Positions 11,801 through 25,500 of a stretch of DNA of 64,000 nucleotides are shown piece after piece. Numbering within the stretch: position 1 is the stretch's first letter; every line of letters starts with the position of its first letter. Position numbers and translations under genes: made by a program. The notes under the pieces were generated by a model. The model saw only the letters and a list, made by a program, of their open reading frames with translations. It searched no databases and was not told the origin of the DNA. The DNA is from Gyromitra esculenta (lineage: Eukaryota > Ascomycota > Pezizomycetes > Pezizales > Discinaceae): assembly GCA_038503075.1 (NCBI GenBank), contig JBCAML010000020.1:1116001-1180000 (forward strand), in the 5' to 3' direction.

Positions 11801-14800
11801 GTAGAAACTAATGTATTTTCCACAACAATTTCCTCTGTCGATTCCCCACGGTAGAGATCGGAAAATGCATAAATTATGGATCTAACTATATGTATTCAGA
11901 TCGATATTTTTATGGGACTGTGAGATCGGGAGATAATTTGTACACGATGTTATGTAACTCAATGCTTCAGGAGCTAACACTAGAACGCAGAGCAGCTAGT
12001 AGAGTACTACATGTGGAGTAGTACGCAGGCTTAGACTAAGGGGAATACTGCAAGGTGTTATGCATGGGATCGGAATAATCTGGCATTTGACGATTCGTCT
12101 GCTCATGACTCGAAATGGACTGATTTTAGTGGCTTGAAGGCGGATCCTCAAACGTCGAACGTACATGCATGTACATACGGGTTTGATTATGTCCCAACGA
12201 CAACTTAGAAACAGTACTACATATATGCTTTTCCGGCAGCTGGTATTTACTTTTCAATGGAAGCATCCCTTTTTAACTATGGTGATCGCAAATTCAGAGC
12301 TGACAGAAACCTACCGAGTTAGGTATCATACCTCTTCAGAGGTGGTGTTGGCGATGCCATCTGACGGAGAGGACTGGTGTTTTGGCTCAGGTTACTGGCT
12401 CAAAACCCTAACCTTAAATATAATACATGATAGGACTGATAAACTTCGAGTTTCAAAAGGTATTGAGAACTGAGTTATTATTCAAGAAGACCACGATACA
12501 TACCTTCCTACTTTTGTTCATTCCTATCCCCTTTAACTCTATCCAGCCAGCAATGGTGGGGTCAATACTCATCACCACCTAAAACCGGACCAGGAACCTT
12601 CTCAATATCGATGACATGTCAGGAGTCAGGCAAGGCTCGCAACTGCTCCTTTTGGGGAAGTTAACAAAAAGCTAGCATCAATAGGAACCCAGTCAGGCCT
12701 CATCAAACCAAAACCTCACAGAAGCCGAAATCGACATTAACCCAGCCGACTGAGTCGGGGAGTCCCGCTTACCTCAACTACCGGGACTACGAGTTCGATA
12801 CCTTGCTCTAAACCACGGATAATTCCCTGATGGCGGGATCGCGTCATTATTCGTGAACGTGGAGGCTGTAGGTGTCAGGCTACCCGGTTTTCTGGTGCCG
12901 GAAAACAGGCAATTGGAGAACTTCTGCCAGAAGTTCGTCGGGTATTTGGATGAGAAGTGGGTTATCGAGACTTAGGTCTAGAGTGCAGAGCTAGATGAGA
13001 GCAACCACCAGTTATACCGCGTTACTATTCAGCGGAGAACACGGAACAGCAAAGACATCTTGCCACGGCCCACTGGGATTTGTCACCGAACAGTTTCATG
13101 ATTACATGGTACTATATCCAGTACTGCCCAGACAATTGGTTGGGTATACTTTTCGTTTTGAGACATTGATACTAAGAAGTGTTACTTCTACGGAGCTACG
13201 CATGGGGACGAATACGTATAGTTCTAGATTGTACGAGGCGGATGCATCGGTAAATGCTCTTAGATATTCTTTTCTGATATCCGCTCTCAACGCTCGAGAT
13301 TTCATTCCTTTCTTTGCTTATTGTGTTTTCTTTTTTCCTAATCAATATTCTTTATGCCTGCCATTACTATTTCGCACTCTATAGATCCAACCCCATGGGT
13401 AGCATATTGATACTTTTGTGACCACGACGCCATCTACGCGCGCCGCCCTGTAACTGTGAAAAAGTGCCGTAATTACCTTTGTCTATCCCGGGGGATATGT
13501 GTTCAGATTACAGCTTCTATTCTCGTGTATTCTCTCCGCACAAACCGAGAACTCACTCTATCTGGAACTTATGATCACCTCTCTTGATTATGAAGAGAAA
13601 TACTAGAGCTGATCGCCGAGAAACGTGGGGGGAACATTCTTTCTTGCTCTCTTCCCCCAGGTTGATCTTGTTCGGCAAAAATTGCTTTTCTCCTCGGTAC
13701 TGTATCTCCTTGGGCACATGCGAGATATATTTGCGGTATGCGTGAGCCCGGCGGCGGTGACAAAAAACCACCCTGGTTTCCAGGTATGTAGCACGCGGCT
13801 CACGTGTCTGTTTGTGCGTGCTTTATTTTTCCTGGTGGGTGATATGCACTGGTACCTGCATCTTGTTCTCTTAGATTTCTCTTTCTAACTCATCTCTTGT
13901 GATTGTCTCGGAGAACTCCGCTGAAGTCTGGATGGCATTGCTGTTTACAAGTTGAAGAAAGAAGAACAGTCGATAGAGTACGACATCACTATGGACATAC
14001 GCTCGGATTTGGGGTTGGCTTTAGTCCTGGGTGGCTAAGTTGAGCACCTTGCTAGTTTTTCTGAATACCAATACGTCGCGATAATAGGACCACATTTTTG
14101 GTTGCTAATCTTTGGCCTGAGGAAACCGATTTCGGGCACCTACAGCGATCCTCTCTGTGGCTCGTAGGTTCACGTAATTCGGTATTATCTCCCGGACTTT
14201 ACATATAAGCGATACATACATACCTACCACGGCTGTTCGAAGTCCAGGCAGTATATTCCTGTGGTTTGAGATTGAGAAGCTATATTGCATGTTGCAATAG
14301 GTGAGGTTGCTTGATACCTAGATGGAGCTAAGTGCATGAACGAGTAGCTTCTCTAGAATTCCTGCAGACATGCTGGCCACATACCAACGCGGGGACACGT
14401 GATATCACTTCGGATGAGCATTACAGAGGTAATGTATTTCCCTGCGCCCGCGGAATCCCGAAGGGCCTGTTGGCTGGCCAGCGAGGAGAAATGCAGCCTC
14501 CTGTCTAGCGAAATGTGGACACGAAAGATTATACCCACGGAACGGCCCCCGAGCCAATGAAAGACGGCTTCTAACCTCTCTTATTGGATGAGATGTTCGG
14601 GCTAAGTTTAAACATACCACTTTTGAGTATCGAGATGCTCTACCTCAGGATAGTGGTGTCTGGCTACAGGGCCCTCTTGGTCCGGGGAAACGATCCGTAC
14701 AAAGCATCTACGAGTGGCATGATGCATTTGTTTGCTCAAAGATATCAATTCTGGCTTTGCTATGAGCTCTATCTAGGTACATTCTTTTACATTTCCCCGC

Positions 14801-14867
14801 AATGCACTTGCTATAAACGAAAGAGAGAATGAATCTAACCACTTGGTGAAGTTGAACCTATGGGATT
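8884..14867. other. Long gene-poor, AT-rich region
   Basis: About 6 kb with only short, mutually overlapping frames on both strands and no recognisable domain. It contains the inverted repeat at 11447-11585. A somewhat GC-richer patch at about 9060-9320 is open on both strands but gives no recognisable protein. It looks like old intergenic or repeat-derived sequence; nothing else could be supported. Confidence 0.45.
11447..11585. repeat. 31-bp inverted repeat, possible MITE or hairpin
   Basis: Arms 11447..11477 and 11555..11585 are reverse complements with about three mismatches (outer end GTACTCGGGGCAGGCATG). The spacer is 77 bp. A transcript could fold into a hairpin. No clear target-site duplication is seen and no other copy occurs in the window, so its origin (MITE, palindromic gene conversion, structured RNA) is open. 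Confidence 0.6.
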
Positions 14868-16331
<1,464 letters not shown>

Positions 16332-18311
16332 GATACGATGATTCCTAAAGATGCAGGGGGACAGAAAGATGGGCAGTAAAGATGCGGATGGATTTGAAAA
16401 GAGTCGGGTCTGGGTAGAGAAAGCAAAATATACAACCCGATGATAAGAGACGTTGTTCAATGCTACACGAAAGTATTGGACCGCGACACCTTATTAAATG
16501 TGGTGTCTTTACGTTGTACTATCAAACCTTTGAGGTTGCAGTTGCAGTTCAACCCCACCCCGCAACCCACCCACTCATTTTATTCATTAGCTTAATTCCA
16601 TCCTATCCATCCCCCACCCGCCTTACTCCGGAGAAGGCTATACAAGCGCATATCCCGCATCGGCAAACATACCGATCCCTGAATTTCAATGAAAAGCGGG
16701 GATTATCCATTGAACTCTTAGTCTTTTCTGGTAAGTCGAGTAGGTATTGTCGGGTGCCAAAAATATCCGGAATTCGATATAGCAATCGATACATCACGAT
16801 GCGACGCAATTCCTCAACCCCTCTTTAAGTGCTTATTGAAGCAGGAATGGTGCATGAGGTATCCATATATGTTGGAGATTTATTCTACTTTTTACCTTAA
16901 TTTTATAACTTCATCTGTAGTTGTATAGTTGCGTTGTGATGTATTTGTTGCTACGCCAAATTCCGGTTATTTTTGACCCCCAACAATAACTTCAACCCAT
17001 TAGTAACGTATCTGCCGGCTGCACCACATCAGGAAGGCCGTCGCACGGCACAATGCCTCTATTTCAAGTGTCGGAGTTCAATTGTGCGCTGTGAGGATGA
17101 ACCGTTGCCCTCTCTAGAAGTTAAACTACCAATGCTCTTTGAGCCCGAAATCCCGTTTCTGTGCATTGCTACTGCTCTAGCGGATATTTCAAATGAGCAT
17201 GTGTTGTCCGGTTCATCTTAGTTGACCTTGATTCTCGACTACACAAAACTAATAATAATGCGCAATCGTTTTGTTTTTCACAATCAGGTTTGGTCTTCCT
17301 GGAATGTGCAGGATCACCGCGCTAGATAGAAGCTAATTATTACGGCAATAGAGACTTTGCGCAAATGGATCCAGCTCCGATTTCTAGCAATTTTATTGGT
17401 GTAGATCAGCTTCTGGTTGGTCAAAAACCAGAGCTGGCTCAAAAGCGCAAAGTCTCTAATATGTATGTCGAGTGGCATCAATTATCTCTGCCTCTGTGAA
17501 GCCTGGAAAGGCCAAATACTTGGCAGGTACCCTGTGAGTCTATTCTCAGCTAAACTGACCATCTTGGTTGACTGATTTTCAGCTTGAGTAGTGAGTATTT
17601 CGGAGATCGTCTGTTCTAGATGTGGCAATAGTAGATTACCCTAACCCTGATCAATAGTAGAGTGAGAGTGAGAAAATGAAATAGTGATCTCGAGTGGTTA
17701 ACCCTTTCACCCCTTGAATGATACGCAGTAATCAAACTGAAGCTGTTATATTTTACTCCTCCTGCACGGGCCTGTCTTGGGTCCAATTTTTATTTGGCCC
17801 TGCTACGTGTAGGTATCATGCATGTATCACTTCTATCGAGTGATAGTTGGCGAATTAGTAACGTTCAAATTCTAAATGTACTCTCAGTTGCGTTCATCTA
17901 AATAATAGCAGAGAAAAAGTACATATCAATTGATTATTTAATTACATACAAGCTGTACATAATAATTAGCAACGGAGTCTAGTGTCAGTTATGTGGCGGT
18001 ATGAAATTCTCAAACAAATCAGAAAGTTTCGGTCAACAAAATATCGTGTGCAAATTTTGTAATTGACGGGAAGGGAATGTCAAAAAAATTTAAGTCTAGC
18101 GAGTGCGATAAGATCTAGGAAAGGATCTCTTGGTGCAAATCATGACAGAGGTAGTAAAGCCCGGATATTGTCCTCATACAACAAGTACACAAAACAAACG
18201 TGAACCCCTTCGCTAAATAGTCACCATTATACAGATGGCCCTGTCGGAGGAAGGAAAAGAGAGAGAGAAAGAAAAAATAAATACGACTCGGTCAAATTGT
18301 GATCATCCTGC
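16332..18311. other. Spacer between the SDR and AlkB-like genes
   Basis: About 2 kb. The left part should hold the SDR promoter. A 110-bp inverted-repeat element lies at 17349-17458. The right 800 bases are AT-rich and probably contain the 3' UTR of the minus-strand AlkB-like gene. An open stretch at 16973-17221 lacks an ATG start and matches nothing I recognise. Confidence 0.45.
17349..17458. mobile_element. 110-bp TIR element (MITE-like)
   Basis: Perfect 14-bp terminal inverted repeats TAGAGACTTTGCGC occupy 17349..17362 and 17445..17458. Pairing continues imperfectly inward, with CCAGCTC against GAGCTGG, and an inner stem TCTGGTT/AACCAGA. The ends are TA, compatible with TA-targeting Tc1/mariner-type insertion. 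It has no coding capacity. Confidence 0.6.
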
Positions 18312-21300
18312 TTAATCGTTCAGGTTTTTATCCATCTCTGGCCACAAAGTTGTTAGCCCAGGAATCCTATAGTTGATTTGAGCTGCAATCGGCATATTCA
18401 TCATGCTCATGGGTTGTTCGGAGTTCGAGCTTTCCACTCCAGTAATTTTGTCTGACCCGGAGGGATTTAGTTGCCGGGTCTGGGGATACGCTTCACTATC
18501 GTAGTGAAACTTGTACGCGATTTCTTGTTGTCTTAGGTTGTTACTGGGCCAGTTATCTAGAACTCCCGTAGATACATTTTGAATTGGCATTACTTCAAAG
18601 GTTTCGGTGGGTTCAGGAGGTGGTGATTTATTGAAACTAAACACCCCGCCAGGATCTGGGAAAGCCATCTCTTGCTGGCCAAATAGCTGGGCTTGCGGAA
18701 TTTGCTGGGAGTCTGTTAAAAAAGATAGGGAAATAGATGACGATGACGGCACACTACTATGTAGGCTTATTGGTTGATCCATTGAATGAAGAATGTTTGC
18801 AGTAGCAAATCGTGGTAACCCTTGGGCTAGTGGAGCACCGTTGCTGGCGGACTGGACCGGAAATATTGGAGGCAAACCATAGGATGGACTGTTGACTATA
18901 GTAGTACCGTCGTACGGTCTCAATTCGAAATTGGATTCTATCCCCCCAAAATCGTTTTCATAAGAGGAATAATTGTACTGAAAACTTGGAATCGTCATGC
19001 CCCTGACATCTTTTGATAGTTCTAGCGCTTCGTGGCCGAGAGTAGGATTTGCTGAATAATCTTTACTGATCTTCTCCCCCGTTGAAGCCATAAGCGATTC
19101 TGACAGCTGCCTGTCTTGGCATGTCTGCTCTGCTACTTGGGTGACCTCCGGAACCAAATACACGGGGAATTGTTGTTCCTTATCGCCCGGTTTGTTGGCT
19201 AACTTCTCGGCCTCGGCAACAGCCTCGGCATTGATTTTGTTAAGTACGCCTGGGTGATTTTCTGCGATGAGGCGTGCTGTGGCTGCTATCCTGAACAATC
19301 CTTGGGGAATAACAGAATGCTGAATTAATAAGTTTAAGTTTAGTAAAGTTTAAAGAGAAAAAATGGGCACGCAAATAAGCGGCAAACATACTTCCCAGTA
19401 TTTCTGAATATTACTCCCCTTCATGACCATGACATCTCCATGGCTCAAGCACAAATCTAGCTTCACTCTTCCCTTGGACAGCTTTTTCGGGCCCCTGCTT
19501 GGGGGCGATGATGGTTGTTGCCCACCGACCACTTCTTCGCTGTGTTCATTGTCTTCGTCCTCATCCTCGTCTCCGAGATCTAGAACATCCTCTTTGGGTT
19601 CTTCTTTCACTTGAGGCCCGTTCGGACGGAGTTGTGGAGGTGGAGTAGCTGGCCTAGTCGTCCAGCAATGTCTTTCTTTAGCATGTCTGGCCTTCACGCG
19701 GAATCGCATCCGTGCCGGCGCACCCAATGAAATTGAGGCTACTGTTTCTCCCAACCCCTCTTCACCATCATCGTGGTACTAAAAACCTCGAAGTATCAAT
19801 GATCACAGTTCTTAGATCCTTAAGGAAAGCCCATAAAATTAGTTAGATGCAAACTTACGTCCATCTTCTGCTTCTCAAAGTACCCCACACTAAGCACTTC
19901 ATTAAATTGGGCCTCGGGGTGAATAAGATTCACACGATCATGGATGACTTCTAACGCTCTGGATACTACCGGTGGAGACTTATCGAATTCATGACTCTCA
20001 ACATCAACAATAAACTTATACGGTGCGCCCTGGATAAAAATCAGTAGCAGATACTGAAGGCCAAATAACGGAAGAACTTACACAGTTGAATGAGAATTGC
20101 TGGGTTAGGAGTCGGCCTTGGGCTAATCTCAAATCAGTAAAGCCAAGTATCCCACGTATGATATTATTTCTTTACCTTTATGGTTTCCTAGAATAAAACG
20201 TTTGAAAGGCATTTCCGGGGATTGGTATTCGCGAAATAACCAATCAGCATCCCTTGGGCGAGCGTTGCTTTTCTGATTGGCAAGGATATGCGTCACCGTG
20301 CCACAATCTCCAAGCTGGTACTGGATCACTGTCATCCCATCTCTGACATATCTTTCATATGTGATATCGTCATGGCAAATGTTTGCCGGAATAGCGGGCC
20401 CTGTAAATACAGGGCGATGAGGGTCTGCTAGACGAGCAGCATCAAAGATGGTGCGAGGAGGGTCGAGCTTGAAGTCGCAAGACAAGCACCGCCAACCTGC
20501 CCAAAATTCTCTACAGTTGAGACGACCACACTTAGGACAGCACATTCCCTTCCAAAAGACTCTAGAGACATCGCCGCCGTCGAAGAAAACATCACGATTG
20601 AAATTGAGAGGTGGTCCAAGAGGGCTAGGTGGGATAAGAAATTCAGTAGGCCATGGAGTACGGCAGCGTAGGAAATTATCCGTATACTTGACGTTAGTAG
20701 GCGCGTCCTTGCCGTTGAGCTATTATGTTTGTTAGAAATCCGTAAATGGTTGAGAGAAAACATCAATTTTTAAGGTGCTGGGGGACTTACAGTCCAAAAT
20801 TTCCCACATTCTGGCTTGAGGCACATCCATCCTGCCTCATATACATAAGGGCTCTCAGTTTTGCAAAAATGGCATGAAGCCTTAACCATCTCAGTTGGGC
20901 CATCGTATTCTAGTGTTGGGGTCGCAGCCCACCAGCCGTCAATTGTAACATCTAGTTTTTCAAATCGAAATTTCCAACGCGTATATCCGCTCCTTGGATC
21001 ACGCTCTGCCCAACCAGCGGTAACCTTGAACCAATCCATCACGCAGTAGCGATGTGGGAGTTTTGAAGGAGAGCTGGTGCATTGGGTGCCTGGTTTTTGA
21101 GAGGAGTGTCGATTAGTAGCTAAGAAGATATCTAGAAATAAATTCCACCAATAAGAGCACTTACCCATTATCATCACTAACGGCAACTTATTTTTCATAT
21201 TAGCAAGGAGATATTTGATAACTTTATCCTCAGGAGTCTGGTTAGTGAGTAGCCTGCGTTGTCCGTCTTCATCTGCTGTGGATTTACCCCCACTAAAGCC

Positions 21301-24300
21301 TCGATTAGAATTCCACCACAAAATGGAACGTATTCGGTTGTACAAACCTGTGTGAGATAACAACCTTCCCATCGACATAATCTCGAGGGGCAGCGAATCC
21401 GTCAAGCAAGTATCCATGAACCAGTCCATCGTGACCGTAGCAGCCACTTTGGTAGCTGCGATAGTATGGCAAACTCTCACAGAGCTCCTGACGAGACTAC
21501 ATAATCGCACATTTCCATTAATTGAGTTGTTTAAATTTCATAGTGATCTTAAGGTAAGATATCTTACCTCACACCATACTTCTGGGTTCCTAATGCCGGG
21601 TGGTTTGCCTTCTTGTGGATCCATCAAGGTGATCATTGTCACTTCATTAACGTCTTTCTCTCGCTTCACTTTGTTCATAATCTCTCTCTTGACCAATCCC
21701 CCTGGTTTTGGGGGCCTTCCTCGGGGCTTCGATTGTAGTTGAGGGGACTCCAACAACCCAACCGCCTGTGGAGGTTGCAGATAGATCGTATCAGGACTAC
21801 CAGGACAATCCATATCATCATCGCTATTGACATCGTTTAATATTCGGTTTATGCCTCTTTTAAGGTGAGGCTTTGCGAGTTGTGTTCCAACTAGTCTACG
21901 GCAATCTTTACCCCTTCTGGTACAAGTTGAACACGGAAAATTTCGGTCACAAAACTGACGAAGCTCCTTGCAACTACATCGTCCAGGCAGTGAGAAACAA
22001 TCAAAATGGTAAATATTTAACCATCGCCATATAGCAAACGGAAACTTACTTTTCACAAGCCCTTGGAACCATATATTTGCCACCTACTAAAGAAATTGCC
22101 CCACGCCATATACGCTCGTCGATTTCATTTATGTTAGTAATAATCCTGGCCTTGGTTGATTTTTTCCGATACTTTACTCCTAATGGTTTTCCTGTGGCTC
22201 TTGATGAACTTCCACCAGAGTTCAGCTTTTGCCTTTTTAGTGAACTCCGTTCTGAGCTGAAGTTATCATCCATCTTAAATACCGGATTAGTGACTTCATC
22301 GTCGAAAACAGACTCATCATCCGTTTCATCGTCATTTGCCTCGCCGGATTTGTGGGGAGTATCACTACTATCCTCACGATAGTCGTCTTCTGTGACCGTG
22401 ATATGATTGTCACTACTTTCCTCGGTCTCCTCACCACTCCCCTCTAGCGTTCTCTTTGTCGTGGCTTGCCTATGCTGAGCAGCGATATTTAGGTCTTGCT
22501 CTGGCTGTTTCCCAAGACCCAGAATTTTCCTTTGCTGCCCTGGTTTTTGAGGCATGGAAGATTGTAGGGGAAGATTGCTAGATGATTTGCGGGGCCTCAA
22601 CCTACTCTCAGTGATACAGACAGCGTCAGTCAAAAGACCTTCCTTTCTTTGGAAAATTTCACCAATGGGTTTAAGATCTCCAGTATCCTCGGCTCCCTCC
22701 GACCAGTATCGTGATGAACGAAGAGGCTCCTTTTTAAGCTCAAAAGAGGCATGTGGAAGGGCATATCTGAAAGTGAAATTCGGAGGCACAGATCCACGGG
22801 GTTCTCCCTCCCGTTCTTCTTCATCCAGGTTCTCGGTAACATAGGCGTACCTTTTTTTCCTCGAGGGCTTTTTGTTTTCCTTCTTCGTAGAGGTTATTTC
22901 ATCCGTTATAATGGCAGTTTCTTTTCCTTTTCCCCGACCCGTACGAGGATCGTGTGGTTCAAGGGCTAGTTGTGGTGCAGAAACTAATTTCTGTTTCTTT
23001 TCAGAAGGTCTTCCAATCCGTTTCTTCTTCTTTGTAGGAGAGATGATAGGGATAGAATTTACGATTCCAACTTCGTCACGTTCGTCTAGCATCTCCCTTT
23101 TAACTGCAAAAAGTTTGTCAAAGTTATCCGCTTGATTATTAGAGCTATTTCTGTCCCTCTTCTTGGAATCTGCTAACGGCTTGTTATAGGAAGGTTTGGA
23201 AGGAGGATGTTCAATAGCAGAGGACATAGTGCTCGTACGATTATGCCTACTGGAAGTCCTTCTGAGGTCTCTGGTGTAGGTAATGACTGGATCATCCGAC
23301 ACACCCGCTAATTGATCTGCCTCTTTGACAACTCGCAAAACTGTGACCCATGTTGGATCAGCACAAGGGTCAAGCCCACGGCCTCCGTTACCGCGAGCTC
23401 GAGCTTCATTGCTAATTGGTGAACTATTCGTGGTAGGCGATGTGGGGCTATGATCAGCTAATCCTCTAGGAACTTGAGGGGTAGTATCCTCAACAGGTTC
23501 AGATTTGATCTTGAGGTTATCTAAATGGAATAAAGTGGGAGAATTTGGTTCTGTGGGAGGTTCGGATAGTGAAGAACTCGAGGAGGTAGGAGAAATAGGA
23601 TGTATCTCCACCGAACCGGGCTCAGATGTGTCACATCGAGAGGTAGAAATGGGCATCAATGCACTCGGAAGAGAAGGTGAGGACACTATGAGAATATCTT
23701 CCATAGTCCCATTCTTAGGATCAGTAGAGAAGAGTGCGATACTCTCTTCGACGATATCTAATTCTGGTTCTGTTAGCCACGTAATCCTGAAGTAGTAGAA
23801 ACCGGTAGGATTATGGCCGAGTGATAACAGGCAAAAAAAAAAAAAATTCAAGAATATATCTAGAATATATATAAATATCGTAAGTTGGGCAGGAATGATA
23901 ACTTCCACAACACAAAATCCGACTGGTAAGATTTTTTCTAAATCCCAAATCCTTGGCAGTCGCAAATTAACGAACAGCCATTCTCAAAGACTCCCCAATC
24001 ACATAAATTCCCAAAGAGGGCCGAATAGTAACGAGAACTATGACTATCAAATGGAATTTCTAGCCGGGGTAATATAGCTTAGCAAATTCTCGATAAAACG
24101 GCTTTCCCAACTGATTTTGTGGCTGGCTAAGAATCAAATACCAGGATTAGTGCAGAGGCAGACTTTGAACTGCTTCTGCATCATTCCGAGGTAGAATTCT
24201 TAATCAACCCCAAAAAGCGGAAATTTCTCGAGAATTTGCCATGCTTAAATCCCCTGATAGACTGTGGAGCGAAAACGAAACACGGAACTTAGAAATATAT

Positions 24301-24402
24301 GTGGAAATAGTTACCATTATTTCCGATAGTAGGAGGAGTAGGACTAGGTGAGGAGGGAGGGGCATCCCATATATCCGCTGTTGAGTTTTCTTTTCGGCTC
24401 AT
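18312..24402 (-). CDS. AlkB-like 2OG-Fe(II) dioxygenase with Zn2Cys6-type motif
   Basis: Supported exons (complement): 18312..19319, 19392..19778, 19859..20029, 20082..20122, 20176..20719, 20791..21089, 21165..21292, 21348..21496, 21568..21973 and 22050..23786, about 1620 codons in phase. Order of features: WLTEPELDIVEES helix; long disordered charged region; six cysteines spaced C-x2-C-x6-C-x5-C-x2-C-x6-C across the 21974-22049 intron; CxxC zinc-ribbon-like pairs (CHFC...C, CPKC...CLSC); then the dioxygenase core. The core has iron ligands HxD in YHDDGEEGLG, a strand pair ISLG...MRFR, HGDVMVMKG, distal His in KYWEHSVIPQG, and an Arg in FRIAATAR for 2-oxoglutarate. These fit an AlkB-type nucleic-acid (or protein) demethylase. 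A 100-aa acidic insert separates the two halves of the core. The 5' end is unsettled: a good first exon 24315..24402 (MSRKENSTADIWDAPP..., donor GTAACT) does not join in phase to 23786 directly, so a small exon is missing or translation starts later. Confidence 0.8.
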
Positions 24403-24835
24403 GGCGATATATCGATAGCTGTTCAATGGTGATAGCTGATAACTAAGTGATGGTCAAATACTCGAACAGGAAAGATATTGACTGGCCGCGAAGCGGGGGA
24501 GATCAAATGATGATCAATAGTGGAGGAAGAGAGGAGCCTATGACGGGAAGAGGTGTGGTTCGGCAAAGAAAGAGAAGAGAAAGAGAGAAAGAGAGTATGT
24601 GGGAGGGGTGAAGGAATCTACTGTCGAGCATGAGTCAGATCGTTGGCTATGGTGGCTAGCCCGAGCCTTAGCCAGCGAGTCTTAGGGAATAAGAGCATCG
24701 AGTAGCGCATATATATGAATCCCCTACTCACCTAATCGAGGGGATTGAATCTATAGTCCCTAGAAATCACTTCTCCAAACGCTTCCTCCTATACGAGTGC
24801 TCTCTTTGAATCCGATTCAACTGAAGTATGTGCCT

Positions 24836-25500
24836 TCATAGGTATCGACCGCGAATGGTGCCGTATTTATTATTTATATGGCTCTGCTGATTTGCAGGTG
24901 CTTGGGAATCTGTATTTAATTCAGGGGCTTTCTGTTCAACTTGGGGAAGAAATCTTGAGGAAGAACTTGACGGCTCAGGAATTCTCCGATATGACGCGAG
25001 ACAATACCACAAGTGATCACGTTGATGCGGGAGTTGACTTGCATACGTGCTGCCACTGGAGGACCCAGCACGCGCATGTCGCTCTGTCGTCTTGCCAATT
25101 GCTGTAGCCCTGGTTACACGGAATCCGTCGGCAGGGATCCAAGCCGTGATTGGACTTGTTCGCTTATCCGTTGATTCAAAATCTATGCTATACCAAGTAG
25201 GTTTCAAGACTCGGGCACCCTATGATTTTTATGGTAACGTACCTAGATGCAGGAAAACTAACCTCTTGGGCAAGTACGGTTTACCTCCAGAGCCAGAGCC
25301 AGTTTCATCCCTAAACTCTGAAAAACAAATATATGCTGTATTTCTGATGGCGCACGTAATTTACCCAACCTCTAAATATTTAATAGGAACCCATATTAAA
25401 TACCAAGGAAAACCTGGATGGCCAAAACGTGGTATAGGAGTAGCCGACAGACCTTTCGAAGAAGCATCCGAGACGTCTGAGACAAATCTTAAGCTACCTG
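24836..25500 (-). pseudogene. Decayed multi-exon coding remnant, family unknown
   Basis: Three protein-like segments lie in order on the minus strand, separated by intron-like sequence. They are about 25500-25370 (LRFVSDVSDASSKGL..., GHPGFPWYLIWVPIKYLE), about 25320-25270 (FRDETGSGSGGKPYLPKR, after a TTTTTCAG acceptor) and 25216-24836 (VLKPTWYSIDFESTDKR..., TAWIPADGF). Neither junction closes in frame with the available GT and AG sites, and no start ATG is seen, so the locus looks disabled by small indels. I do not recognise the family. The overlapping + strand frame at 25047-25517 is less protein-like. A missed intron could rescue it. Confidence 0.3.

Noticed and set aside
12779..12812. GAGTTCGATACC resembles a tRNA B box.
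   Set aside because: No cloverleaf could be built upstream; no acceptor stem.
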